64,000 nucleotides of DNA. Source: Ilyomonas sp965199845 (GTDB lineage: Bacteria > Bacteroidota > Bacteroidia > Chitinophagales > Chitinophagaceae). Under the pieces are notes generated by a model. It worked only from the letters and a program-made list of their open reading frames with translations, ran no database searches and had not been told where the DNA came from. The stretch lies in the NCBI GenBank assembly GCA_965199845.1, contig CBDATZ010000038.1:271393-335392 (forward strand). The letters run 5' to 3'. The translations under genes and the position numbers were made by a program. Shown one piece after another: positions 28,715 through 38,921 of this stretch. Numbering within the stretch: the first letter of the stretch is position 1; the number at the start of each line of letters is the position of its first letter.

Positions 28715-31099
28715 ATGATAAAAAATTATTTCATCATCGCCTGGCGCAATCTCATCAAAAACAAAGTGTATTCTATTATTAATATACTGGGTTTGGCTGT
28801 CGGTATGTCGGTAGCTATGCTTATTGCTTTCTGGATTTGGGATGAAGTTACTTTCGATGAATATCATATCAATCATAAGCATCTTGCGCAGCTTATGACC
28901 ACAGAATATGATTATGGAGAAGCGGAAACGGGAGATGCCGTTGCCATGCCGTTAGCGCAGGAACTGCGTACAAAATATGCGTCCGATTTTAAAGAAGTCA
29001 GCATGGCATCATGGAATTTCGGGCATATACTGGCGGCAGGCGACAAAAAAATAACAGGCAGCGGTATGTGGGTAGAGGCTAACTTTCCCGCTATGTTTTC
29101 TTTAAAAATGTTGAAAGGAAACCGGAATGTGTTAAACGATCCGTCTTCTGTTTTACTAAATGCGTCGCTGGCAAAATCATTGTTCGGCGATGCAGATCCA
29201 ATCAACAAAACAATAAAACTTGATAACAAAGAAGATTATAAAGTGACGGGTGTATTTGAAGATTTGCCACGCAATACAACTTTGTATCAAACAAAATTAT
29301 TTCTGCCCTGGAATAAATACATAACAACAGAAAACTGGTTAAAAGAGGCTGCTACACAATGGAACAATCATTCCTGGCAGGCATTCGCACAAGTTGCAGA
29401 TAATGCAGAAATGGATAAGGTGTCTGAGAAGATTAAAAACGCTTCGATGATTCATAAAATTGCAGCAACCGAAGGCAAAGAATCGTTAGTGCTGCAACCT
29501 ATGGATAGGTGGCATTTGTACAGCGAATTTAAAAATGGCAAAGTGTCGGGCGGACGCATACAATTTGTTTGGTTGTTTGCTATTATCGGCGTGTTTGTAT
29601 TGTTGCTTGCCTGTATCAATTTTATGAATTTATCTACGGCTCGCAGCGAAAAACGGGCAAAAGAAGTTGGTATCCGCAAAACAGTTGGTTCGGTAAGAGG
29701 ACAGTTGATTGCACAGTTTTTAAGCGAATCTGTTTTGGTTGCTTTTGTTTCATTTTTGTTGTCTCTTTTACTGGTTAGTTTATTAATACCATTCTTTAAT
29801 AGTTTGGCTGATAAAAATATATCTTTGCCCTGGAACAGTTCTGTATTCTGGTTGCTGGCAATTGCATTTACGTTCATAACAGGCGTTATTTCCGGAAGCT
29901 ATCCCGCCTTTTATTTATCTCATTTTGAACCTATCAAAGTTTTAAAAGGAACGTTTCGTGTAGGCAGGTTTGCTTCTTTGCCACGTAAGGTGTTGGTGGT
30001 TGTACAGTTTACGTTTTCCATTGCTTTAATTATCGGTACCATCATCGTTTTTAAACAAATACAATTTGCTAAAAACAGGCCGGTTGGTTACAGCCGCGAT
30101 GGTCTGTTAACCATACCTATGACAACGCCTGATTTATACGGTCATTACGATGCTTTGCGAAGCGATTTAATAGCCACCAACGCGGTAGAAAATATGGCAG
30201 AATCTTCCAGTCCCACAACCGCCGTATATTCCAACCAGATTGGTTTTAACTGGGAGGGAAAAGACCCGAATTCAATACCTGCTTTCGGAACGATTGCCGT
30301 AACGCAGGACTTTGGTAAAACCATTGGCTGGCAAATAAAAGAAGGACGTGATTTTTCGAAAGATTTTGCTACCGATACATTGGGAATGATATTGAACGAA
30401 GCGGCTGTAAAGCAGGTTAATATGAAAGGCAATATCGTTGGTAAAATCATACAGTTCAACGATAAAAATTACAGCGTGGTTGGCGTGATAAAAGATATGA
30501 TTATGGAATCGCCGTATAAGCCGGTAACACCAACGGTTTTTCTGTACGATCCTAACTGGGCAAATGTGGTTACGGTGCGTTTAAAAGCCGGTGTTCCTAT
30601 GCAGGATGCACTTAACAAAACAGAAGCTGTATTCAGGAAGTATAATCCCGGTTCTCCTTTCGATTTTAGTTTTAATGATGAAAGTTATGCCGCTAAATTT
30701 TCTGATGAACAGCGTATTGGCAATCTCGCTTCTTTGTTCACTGTCCTGGCTATTTTCATTTCATGTCTTGGCTTGTTTGGTCTGGCTTCTTTTGTAGCAG
30801 AGCAGCGTAAAAAAGAGATTGGCGTTCGCAAAGTATTGGGTGCTTCTGTGTTCAATCTATGGCAAATGTTGTCTAAAGAATTTGCTTTGCTTGTTATTAT
30901 TTCCTGCTGCATTTCTATTCCGCTTGCGTGGTATTACTTACATAACTGGTTAGAAAGTTATCAATACAAAACCGATATATCGTGGTGGGTATTTATCCTG
31001 TCATGTGCCGGTGCGTTGGCCATCACTTTAATCACCGTAAGTTTTCAGGCTATCAAAGCGGCGCTTGCCAATCCGGTTAAGAGTTTGCGAAGCGAGTAG
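28715..31099 (+). CDS. FtsX/MacB-type ABC transporter permease, array copy 5
   Basis: 794 residues, first gene of group 2. It shares with copies 1 and 3 the pre-TM2 segment (FKNGKVSGGRIQFVWLF). FtsX loops are KEVGIRKTVGSVRGQL (~316) and KEIGVRKVLGASVFNL (~699). The N-terminal motif is FDEYHINHKHLAQLM, so the usual IYR is lost there. Ectodomain 2 has VTQDFGKTIGWQIKEGRDFS, and the tail is NPVKSLRSE. Copy 6 starts only 33 bp downstream. Confidence 0.92.
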   Translation: MIKNYFIIAWRNLIKNKVYSIINILGLAVGMSVAMLIAFWIWDEVTFDEYHINHKHLAQLMTTEYDYGEAETGDAVAMPLAQELRTKYASDFKEVSMASWNFGHILAAGDKKITGSGMWVEANFPAMFSLKMLKGNRNVLNDPSSVLLNASLAKSLFGDADPINKTIKLDNKEDYKVTGVFEDLPRNTTLYQTKLFLPWNKYITTENWLKEAATQWNNHSWQAFAQVADNAEMDKVSEKIKNASMIHKIAATEGKESLVLQPMDRWHLYSEFKNGKVSGGRIQFVWLFAIIGVFVLLLACINFMNLSTARSEKRAKEVGIRKTVGSVRGQLIAQFLSESVLVAFVSFLLSLLLVSLLIPFFNSLADKNISLPWNSSVFWLLAIAFTFITGVISGSYPAFYLSHFEPIKVLKGTFRVGRFASLPRKVLVVVQFTFSIALIIGTIIVFKQIQFAKNRPVGYSRDGLLTIPMTTPDLYGHYDALRSDLIATNAVENMAESSSPTTAVYSNQIGFNWEGKDPNSIPAFGTIAVTQDFGKTIGWQIKEGRDFSKDFATDTLGMILNEAAVKQVNMKGNIVGKIIQFNDKNYSVVGVIKDMIMESPYKPVTPTVFLYDPNWANVVTVRLKAGVPMQDALNKTEAVFRKYNPGSPFDFSFNDESYAAKFSDEQRIGNLASLFTVLAIFISCLGLFGLASFVAEQRKKEIGVRKVLGASVFNLWQMLSKEFALLVIISCCISIPLAWYYLHNWLESYQYKTDISWWVFILSCAGALAITLITVSFQAIKAALANPVKSLRSE

Positions 31100-31132
31100 C
31101 CTGTAAATAAGTTCATTTTTCAAATCTTTTCT

Positions 31133-33533
31133 ATGCTGAAGAATTATATCAAAATAGCTTGGCGAAACATTGTTAAGCATCGGTTTCATTCATTTGTAAA
31201 CATCATCGGTTTATCAACAGGAATTGCTTTTACTCTGCTGATTGGTGCTTATATGTGGAATGAAATACGTGTAAATAAAGATTTGAAAAATGCTGACAGG
31301 CAATACATCATTCAAAGTAAATGGAAAGATGTAAATGAAGGATATGAGCTATCTACTTTAGGGCCGTTAGCCAAAGCGTTGAGAGACAATTATCCGGGTC
31401 TTGGTTGCCAACTATTACCGGTATGATGCGATTACCACTAATATCTCCAAAGGCATTGATGGCTTTAGAGAGGGCATACAAATAGGCGATAGCACGCTGC
31501 TGAATATGTATGGTTTTAAAGTGATAGCCGGTGATATGAAAACGGCTTTAGATGCGCCCTATAAAATTATAATTACCGCTGATAAAGCGATCAAATATTT
31601 TGGTAAAACAGATGTCATTGGTCAAACGCTTACGGTGGAAAATTTCTCTGGTTCCAAACATGATTTTACTATAACGGCTGTATTAGAAACGCCGCCGCAA
31701 AATTCTGTCACACAGCTTGCAGATGATTATATCAACAGCTTCTTTATGTCAGATAACAATCTTGATTTCTTTGGCAGAAATATGAGCTGGTATAATCCAC
31801 ATATAGCTGGTTATATTGAATTGCAGAAAGGCGTTACACCGCAGCAGATTCAGAAACCGATGGAGCAGCTGGTAAAGAAAAATGCCTGGCCGCAAACGGC
31901 TGCTGATATGAAGCCTTACCTTGTTGCTTTGCCTGACTATTATCTAAATGCAAACAACGAATTGGTTAAAAAGATGCTGTATGCTTTATCAGCGATTGCT
32001 TTGTTTATCTTGCTTATGGCGATTGTCAATTTCATCAATATGTCGGTAAGTAAGTCGGCAACGCGAATGAAAGAGATTGGTATTCGCAAAGTGTTAGGCA
32101 GCTTAAAAAAACAATTGATTGCACAGTTTCTTATTGAATCTGTTCTTATTGTTTTACTGGCTACTTTTCTTGCTTTTATTTTATTTATAGCAACGAGAAA
32201 TTCGTTTAGCAGCCTTGTTGGAAAACGCATTCCTTCACTTACCGGGTTTCCTCTTTACTTTATTGCTTTTCCTTTCTTGTTAGTGCTCTTTATTGGTTTG
32301 ATAGCCGGTTTGTATCCGGCGTTTGTTTTGTCGGCGCTAAAGTCTGTTGATTCGCTTAAAGGCAAGCTGGCATCTATAAAAGAAAATGTGCTGATGCGCA
32401 AAGCGTTAATCACGTTTCAGTTTGCAACGGCTGCCGTTGTTTTGATTGGTGCATTTATTATTTCAAAACAAATCAATTTCTTTCTTAGTAAAAATCTTGG
32501 TTATGATAAAGAGTACATTGTATCGGCACAGTTACCAAGAGACTGGACGCCCGCCGGCGTGCAGAAAATGGAATCCATCCGAAACCAGTTTGCTGGTATG
32601 CCGCAGGTAAAGGGCGCTACCTTATCTTTTGAAATACCCGATGGAAATAACAGCGGGCAAACCAGTATTTACAGAACAGGAACTGATTCAACATCTGCTC
32701 TTTCTACACAAATTTTATCAACGGATGAAAACTACACAAATGTTTATAAAATTCCCATGAAAGCCGGTTCTTTCTTTGAAGGTCATGCCCGGGATTCAGG
32801 GAAAATTGTATTAAACGAATCGGCTGTTCATGCGTTGGGTTTTGCAAACACAACGAGTGCAATCGGGCAGATGGTAAAAATTCCGGGTGATCCGACGATG
32901 TTCGAAGTTAAAGGCGTTACCAACGATTTTCATTTTGGTTCTATGCAGCAGAAAGTATCTCCGCTTGCTTTTTTCAGCGTCGAGTACCAACCTATTTATC
33001 GCTTCTTGTCTTTTAAAATACAACCTGGTAATCTTGCTGATAATGTAAAAGCGATACAGCAAAAATGGTCTGCTTTATTGCCGGGCACTTCGTTCGAATA
33101 TAAATTCATGGACGATACATTGGCTAATCTTTACAAAACAGAAATCCAGTTGCAGAAAGCGTCTTATACGGCAACTGTGCTGGCTTTAATCATTGTACTG
33201 CTTGGGGTACTTGGGTTAATCTCTTTAAGTATTCAGAAACGTACCAGGGAAATTGGCATTCGTAAAGTATTGGGTTCTTCTGTAACTGGTATCATGTACT
33301 TATTTATCAAAGAGTTTTTATGGATGATTATAGTTGGCAGCGCTGTAGCTTGTCCATTGGCTTACCTGCTTATCCATAACTGGTTACAAGGCTATGCATA
33401 CAGAATTGATATCAATGCTGTTCCGTTCCTTATTTCTATTATTTGTTTGGGATTAATAACCATATTGCTGATTTGTTTGCAAACGATTAAAACGGCTGTT
33501 GCTAATCCGGTAAACAGCATACGAACGGAATAA
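31133..33533 (+). pseudogene. FtsX/MacB-type ABC transporter permease, array copy 6, broken by a +1 frameshift
   Basis: The first frame (31133-31426) gives the family N-terminus (MLKNYIKIAWRNIVKHRFHS) up to LRDNYPGL, then runs out of frame and stops. The +1-shifted frame resumes at 31401 as LVANYYRYDAITTNISKG and continues to 33533 with all later features: KEIGIRKVLGSLKKQL (~313), REIGIRKVLGSSVTGI (~705) and tail NPVNSIRTE. One extra G in CTTGGTTGCC near 31402 explains the break. The 3' part is otherwise intact, so this is a recent mutation or an assembly error. It is the most divergent copy by eye. Confidence 0.85.
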
Positions 33534-33594
33534 ATACAATCACTTGTCTGGTAAGTTAAGGGCTTCTAATTATTTATTATATAACAGATTATTT

Positions 33595-36027
33595 ATGCTA
33601 ATACATTATATCAAAATTGCGTTCCGGAATATGTGGAGACAGAAAGGATTTTCACTGGTAAATATCGGTGGTTTTGCCATTGGTATTGCTGCCTGTTTAC
33701 TCATTGCGCTATATATAAAAAGCGAGATGAGTTACGACCAGGACAACCCAAATAAAGATCGCGTGTATCGCATCATTGGCGAAGCTAAGCAAAACGGTGT
33801 AATCCACAGTGGCATTAGCTTTCCGGCGCCTATGTCTAAAGCGTTGCTGAACGATTTTCCTGATATTGAGAAAACCGGACGTACAATGCCAAGTAAATTA
33901 TTTGGCGGCGCTAACAACCAGGTACGCAGAACAGATCAGCCAAACGACACGTATGAAGAAGGCTTCTGTTTTGCCGATACTTCTATACTCGATATTTTGA
34001 ATGTACACATGATTTATGGCAAGAGATCGCAGGCGCTTTCCGAGCCATTTTCTGTTGTGCTTTGCAAGAGCATGGCCGATAAATATTTTCCAAACGAAAA
34101 CCCGGTTGGCAAGACTTTGATTTTTAATGACAATCCTAAAAAGCCAATTATTGTGGGTGGTGTTATGGAAGATTTTCCTGCTAATTCGCATCTCAAATAC
34201 AGAGGCTTTATTTCATTGTCCGGCATCAACTTTTGGGATGGCGAACAAGATACATGGATGGCGAGTAATTATGGTATTTACCTGCAGTTGAAACCCAATG
34301 TAAATATCGAAGCATTCAATAAAAAAATAACAGACGACGTAGTAAATAAATACATGCTTCCTGCTTTAAAAGCTGCCGGCAGATCTAATATAGCAGAAAG
34401 CTTTAAAGACGCCAGGCTTTACCTGCAGCCGGTTACAGATATTCACTTGCGCTCTTACAATTTTGATGAAGACAATGTAAAGCATGGCGATATCAGGTTC
34501 ATCTGGTTGTTTGCGGCCATCGCTGTTTTTATTTTATTATTAGCCTGCATAAATTTTCTCAATTTATCTACGGCGCGTTCTGCTAATCGTGCAAAAGAAG
34601 TTGGTCTTCGTAAAGTGATTGGCTCAAGCCGCAGCAATCTCATTAAGCAATTCCTTACCGAATCTATGCTATATAGCTTTTTGTCTTTCCTGATTGGATT
34701 GTTGGTTGCTATAATTGTTTTGCCCTTATTCAATAATGCGTCCGGCACACAGCTTTCCATGCCATGGAATCAATGGTGGCTGGTGCCTTTGCTTGTTGCT
34801 TCTGCGTTTGTAATCGGCTTATTAGCCGGCTTTTATCCTGCGTTTTATTTATCTTATTTCAAACCTATTGATACCTTAAAAGGCAAGCTGAGTTTAGGTA
34901 GCAAAAACGGTGGCGTGCGCAGTACATTGGTTGTATTTCAATTTACAATTTCTGTGATATTGCTTATCAGTACAGTAGTTGTTTACAAGCAAATGAATTA
35001 TATACTCAATTCTAAAATCGGTTTCGATAAGGATCAGGTAATCATGATTCAGGGCACAGATGCATTGCGCGATCAAACACAATCTTTTAAGAACGAATTG
35101 CTGAAACTGCCGGTTGTAAAAAACGCAAGCGTAAGCGATTTCTTGCCGGTTGACGGAACAAAAAGAAATGGCAACTCATTTTGGATAGAAGGCAAGGAAC
35201 AAACGGATGCTTCTATTCCGGGTCAGCATTGGGAAGTAGATGAAAATTATATTGCAACGTTTGGCATGAAGCTGATTATGGGCAGAAATTTTTCAAAGGA
35301 AATGCATACCGATTCTGCTACAACCGTCATTAACAAAGCGATGGCAGATAAACTTGGTTATAAAGATCCGGTTGGAAAAATGATAACGAATGGTGGCGAG
35401 CATTTGAGAATTATTGGTGTGGTTGATAATTTTTACTACGAAAATATTAAGCAGCAAGTATCGCCTTTATGTATGGTAATGGGAAACAGCAATACCATCA
35501 TTTCTGTAAAAGTAGCTGCCTCTGATATGAAGGCTGCGCTGGCTTCTGTTAGTGCTGTATGGAAAAAGTTTTTGCCATATCAATCTCTGCGTTACGACTT
35601 TTTAGATCAAAGCTATGCAGCTATGTACGCGGATGTGCAACGCGTGCAATACATCTTTACCGGCTTTGCCATACTCGCCATCATCATTGCTTGTTTAGGC
35701 TTGTTTGCGTTAGCCGCTTTTATGGCAGAGCAACGCAGCAAAGAAGTGAGCATCCGCAAAGTGTTAGGCGCTTCTGTTGCCAATGTATTTGCTTTATTAA
35801 CCAGCAATTTTCTTAAGCTGGTTTGTATTTCACTGCTCATTGCTATTCCTGCCGGCTGGTTCCTGATGAATGAGTGGCTGCAGGATTATTCGTACCGCAT
35901 TTCGATTGGCTGGGATGTCTTTGCCATTGCAGCTTTCATCATTTTAATAATTGCGTTAACTACAATTTGTTTTCAGGCAATTAAAGCCGCGATTGCTAAC
36001 CCGATAAAGAGTTTGCGAAGCGAGTAA
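33595..36027 (+). CDS. FtsX/MacB-type ABC transporter permease, array copy 7
   Basis: 810 residues from the ATG at 33595. The frame is open from a TTG at 33544, but the family N-terminus (MLIHYIKIAFRNMWRQKGFS) starts here, 61 bp after copy 6. The motif MSYDQDNPNKDRVYRII follows TM1. FtsX loops are KEVGLRKVIGSSRSNL (~334) and KEVSIRKVLGASVANV (~716), and IHLRSYNFDEDNVKHGDIR precedes TM2. The first ectodomain is about 20 residues longer than in copies 1, 3 and 4. The tail is NPIKSLRSE. Confidence 0.92.
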   Translation: MLIHYIKIAFRNMWRQKGFSLVNIGGFAIGIAACLLIALYIKSEMSYDQDNPNKDRVYRIIGEAKQNGVIHSGISFPAPMSKALLNDFPDIEKTGRTMPSKLFGGANNQVRRTDQPNDTYEEGFCFADTSILDILNVHMIYGKRSQALSEPFSVVLCKSMADKYFPNENPVGKTLIFNDNPKKPIIVGGVMEDFPANSHLKYRGFISLSGINFWDGEQDTWMASNYGIYLQLKPNVNIEAFNKKITDDVVNKYMLPALKAAGRSNIAESFKDARLYLQPVTDIHLRSYNFDEDNVKHGDIRFIWLFAAIAVFILLLACINFLNLSTARSANRAKEVGLRKVIGSSRSNLIKQFLTESMLYSFLSFLIGLLVAIIVLPLFNNASGTQLSMPWNQWWLVPLLVASAFVIGLLAGFYPAFYLSYFKPIDTLKGKLSLGSKNGGVRSTLVVFQFTISVILLISTVVVYKQMNYILNSKIGFDKDQVIMIQGTDALRDQTQSFKNELLKLPVVKNASVSDFLPVDGTKRNGNSFWIEGKEQTDASIPGQHWEVDENYIATFGMKLIMGRNFSKEMHTDSATTVINKAMADKLGYKDPVGKMITNGGEHLRIIGVVDNFYYENIKQQVSPLCMVMGNSNTIISVKVAASDMKAALASVSAVWKKFLPYQSLRYDFLDQSYAAMYADVQRVQYIFTGFAILAIIIACLGLFALAAFMAEQRSKEVSIRKVLGASVANVFALLTSNFLKLVCISLLIAIPAGWFLMNEWLQDYSYRISIGWDVFAIAAFIILIIALTTICFQAIKAAIANPIKSLRSE

Positions 36028-36064
36028 GTTTTGGTGAATTGTTTTAAATTAATACAAATATTTT

Positions 36065-38488
36065 ATGATAAAGAACTATCTGGTTATTGCTTTTCGAAAC
36101 ATGCGCAGGTATAAATTTATCTCGTTCATTAACTTGTTCGGTCTTACGGTTGGCATTACCTGTTGTTTGCTGATAAGCTTGTACATCACGAACGAATTGA
36201 GCTATGATAAATACAATACAAACGCAGCAGATATTTACCGGGTTGAACGAACTTTTAAAAATGCAGAAACGGGCGCTGTTTCATTAGAATTGGGCGCGGT
36301 TGCACCAACCATCGGACCTTTATTGCAAAACGATTTTAAAGACATCAAAGCCATTACCAGTGTATTGCCGACAGGCACAACAACTTTTCATTATAAAGAC
36401 AAAATATTTAACGAACCTAATGTTTATTTTACCGATGAAAATTTCTTTACCGTCTTTGATGTAAACGTTACCAAAGGCAATAAAAGCAAGGGTTTGCAGG
36501 AACCTTATTCTATAATGCTTTCGCAGGGAGTGGCGAATAAATATTTTGGTGATAAAGACCCGATAGATAAAATGGTAAAGCTGGATCAGCAGATAAGCTG
36601 TAAAGTTACCGGGGTTTACAAATCGCTGCCTGCCAATGCGCATTTACATCCTGATGTGATGTTATCGTTTGCTACGTTAAAAGATTCGGCAATTTATGGC
36701 GAAGAAAATTTGCGGCACAACTGGGGCAACAATTCTTTTTACGATTACTTATTATTACCTGCACATTACGATGCCCGCAAATTAGAAGCGCAGTTTCCTG
36801 CTTTTTTAAATCGTCATGTGCCGCACGAAGACGATAAGTTTCAGCCTTCTGCATGGACTTCTTTATCATTACGAAAGCTGACAGACATTCACCTTTACTC
36901 TCATAAAGATTCGGAAGTTGAAGAAAACGGAGACATCAAACGCGTGTATATTTTTTCAGCCATTGCTTTATTCATTTTGTTAATCGCGTGCATCAACTAT
37001 ATGAATCTGTCAACGGCGCGTTCGGCGTTGCGGGCGCGGGAAATTGGTGTTCGTAAAGTTGTTGGTGCAGGCAAACCAGAATTGGTTGCTCAATTTTTAA
37101 GTGAATCTGTATTGGTTTGCGGCATCGCTACCATCATCTCTTTTTCTCTTACCTGGATTGCTCTTCCTTGGTTAAACAACATTTCTGGTCAATCGTTTAC
37201 CATACAGAATTTATTAGCTCCATCAGTTACTCTTCCTTTACTGGCTGTGCCTTTTGTGGTTGGTATTTTATCCGGTATTTACCCGGCTGTTTATCTTTCT
37301 TCTTTTCAGCCGGTAAAAGTGTTGAAAGGCATTATTAAAACAGGCAAAAACAACTTGTCGTTCCGCAAAGTGTTAGTAGTTACACAGTTCTCTATTTCTA
37401 TCATTTTAATTATCAGTACGGCTGTTGTTATCCGGCAATTGCAGTACATGCAAAACAAATCGTTAGGGTTTAATAAAGAACAGATTATTACGCTTGGCAA
37501 TAACGGAGGATTAGACAATTCTTTTACTGCTTTCAAAGCTGCTTTACTGGCTAATTCCAACATACAAAATGTAGCCCGGTCGAGCCGTATTCCATCCGGA
37601 CGTTTGTTAGACAGCCAGGGTTCGCAAATCAGTAACGGAAATTCGTTAGCGCCAACCAAAGCTGATATTAAATACGTTGTGGCCGATGAAAACTTTATCC
37701 CGGCTTACCAGGTTCGTATTGTTGCCGGAAGAAATTTTGCCAAGACAAACGGCACAGATACATCTTCATTTATTATAAACGAAGCGGCTGTAAAAGCACT
37801 CGGTTTGCGCACCAATGAAGAAGCCATCGGAAAGCCATTTATGTATGGTGACAGAAAGGGACAAATTGAAGGTGTTATCAACGACTTCAATTTCGAATCG
37901 CTTCACCAGCGAATCATTCCGCTTGTATTGTTCACTTCTAAAACTGCAAATGGTTACAATAGAATCTCTGTTAAAGTGTCGGGAAATGTTCAATCTGCCG
38001 TAGCGCATATCGAAAAAACGTGGAAGACATATTTACCCGAAATGCCATTCGATTATACATTTCTGGACGACCGTTTTGCGAAGCTGTATAAAGCAGAACA
38101 TCAGCAGCAAACCATCTTTACCATCTTTGCGGGCATTGCTATTTTCATCGCTTGTCTTGGCTTGTTTGGCTTATCGGCTTTCACCATTACACAACGTGTA
38201 AAAGAAATTGGCATTCGCAAAGTATTAGGCGCCAGCACAGGCAGTATTGTACAGTTATTATCAAAAGAATTTTTATGGCTGGTTACAATTGCTTCGCTTG
38301 TTGCATTCCCGATTGCCTGGTATGCGATGCACAACTGGTTGCAGGATTTTGCTTATCGCACAGATATTTCCTGGTGGATATTTATTATCGCTGCTTGCGT
38401 AGCTATCATCATTGCCTTTGCAACAATCAGCTTGCAATCTATCAAAGCCGCATTAGCCAACCCGGTTAAGAGTTTGCGAAGCGAGTAA
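36065..38488 (+). CDS. FtsX/MacB-type ABC transporter permease, array copy 8
   Basis: 807 residues, 37 bp after copy 7; last gene of group 2. It opens MIKNYLVIAFRNMRRYKFIS, then LSYDKYNTNAADIYRVERTF. FtsX loops are REIGVRKVVGAGKPEL (~325) and KEIGIRKVLGASTGSI (~713). Before TM2 it reads IHLYSHKDSEVEENGDIKR. Ectodomain 2 contains VVADENFIPAYQVRIVAGRN, a pattern also present in copies 4 and 7 (DE(D/N)(F/Y)I). The tail is NPVKSLRSE. A 432-bp gap with repeats and the next promoter module follows. Confidence 0.92.
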   Translation: MIKNYLVIAFRNMRRYKFISFINLFGLTVGITCCLLISLYITNELSYDKYNTNAADIYRVERTFKNAETGAVSLELGAVAPTIGPLLQNDFKDIKAITSVLPTGTTTFHYKDKIFNEPNVYFTDENFFTVFDVNVTKGNKSKGLQEPYSIMLSQGVANKYFGDKDPIDKMVKLDQQISCKVTGVYKSLPANAHLHPDVMLSFATLKDSAIYGEENLRHNWGNNSFYDYLLLPAHYDARKLEAQFPAFLNRHVPHEDDKFQPSAWTSLSLRKLTDIHLYSHKDSEVEENGDIKRVYIFSAIALFILLIACINYMNLSTARSALRAREIGVRKVVGAGKPELVAQFLSESVLVCGIATIISFSLTWIALPWLNNISGQSFTIQNLLAPSVTLPLLAVPFVVGILSGIYPAVYLSSFQPVKVLKGIIKTGKNNLSFRKVLVVTQFSISIILIISTAVVIRQLQYMQNKSLGFNKEQIITLGNNGGLDNSFTAFKAALLANSNIQNVARSSRIPSGRLLDSQGSQISNGNSLAPTKADIKYVVADENFIPAYQVRIVAGRNFAKTNGTDTSSFIINEAAVKALGLRTNEEAIGKPFMYGDRKGQIEGVINDFNFESLHQRIIPLVLFTSKTANGYNRISVKVSGNVQSAVAHIEKTWKTYLPEMPFDYTFLDDRFAKLYKAEHQQQTIFTIFAGIAIFIACLGLFGLSAFTITQRVKEIGIRKVLGASTGSIVQLLSKEFLWLVTIASLVAFPIAWYAMHNWLQDFAYRTDISWWIFIIAACVAIIIAFATISLQSIKAALANPVKSLRSE

Positions 38489-38742
38489 TGAATTAAAAGT
38501 GATGAGTGATGAACGATGATTTATGATTTATGAATTATGAATTATGATTTATGATTTATGAGTTATGAATGAAGAATACAAAATACAGTTTTATGTTACC
38601 GGCTTTTGTATTTCAATTTAACATCGTTGCGTCGCACTCTTGTACGCCTTGTTATCAATTGAACAATTCACCGATTCATATTTTATCATTCATATCAACA
38701 TTCAATTCATAACTCATAACTCATAATTCATAAATCCTCTTC
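38489..38742 (+). repeat. Composite MITE-like repeat: long AT-rich inverted arrays flanking a dispersed-repeat core
   Basis: Left arm of repeated TGATTTATGA/TGAATTATGA units (38500-38570), right arm of the inverse (TCATAACTCATAATTCATAA, to 38735). The core 38575-38670 is a hybrid (CGTTGCGTCGCACTCTTGTA) combining both centre variants. It occupies most of the 432-bp gap between copies 8 and 9. No gene was seen. Confidence 0.65.
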
Positions 38743-38752
38743 ACAACCGTAC

Positions 38753-38783
38753 AAAAGGTGTTCGATATCGAACGCCTTTTTTT
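38753..38783 (+). promoter_or_regulatory. Dyad GTGTTC-N6-GAACGC: terminator-like hairpin and/or activator site of permease group 3
   Basis: GGTGTTCGATATCGAACGCC with A and T tracts on the two sides, identical to the group 2 dyad. The centre (38766.5) is 61 bp upstream of the -24 GG. Confidence 0.7.
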
Positions 38784-38824
38784 ATACCTTTCTCTGAAAT
38801 CCATACTGGCAAATAATTTCAGCC

Positions 38825-38840
38825 TTGGCATATCCGTTGG
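38825..38840 (+). promoter_or_regulatory. Sigma-54-like -24/-12 promoter, permease group 3
   Basis: TTGGCAT-ATCCG-TTGG, preceded by GCAAATAATTTCAGCC. The ATG is 83 bp after the -12 G, close to groups 1 and 2 (82 and 81). Confidence 0.6.
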
Positions 38841-38921
38841 TGTTTTATTCTCAAATGAATTATCGTTAGTCAAAACGATGCTTATTATTTGCAATTTACT
38901 CTTCACAATTTATAAGTTAGT

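Noticed and set aside
31391..31410. Programmed +1 frameshift in permease copy 6
   Set aside because: No slippery heptamer, rare-codon stall or stimulatory structure is seen, and no other copy has such a shift.
31401..33533. A separate 710-residue permease gene starting at the TTG at 31401
   Set aside because: It lacks TM1 and the family N-terminus, which are encoded in the overlapping frame just upstream. A single extra base explains the split.
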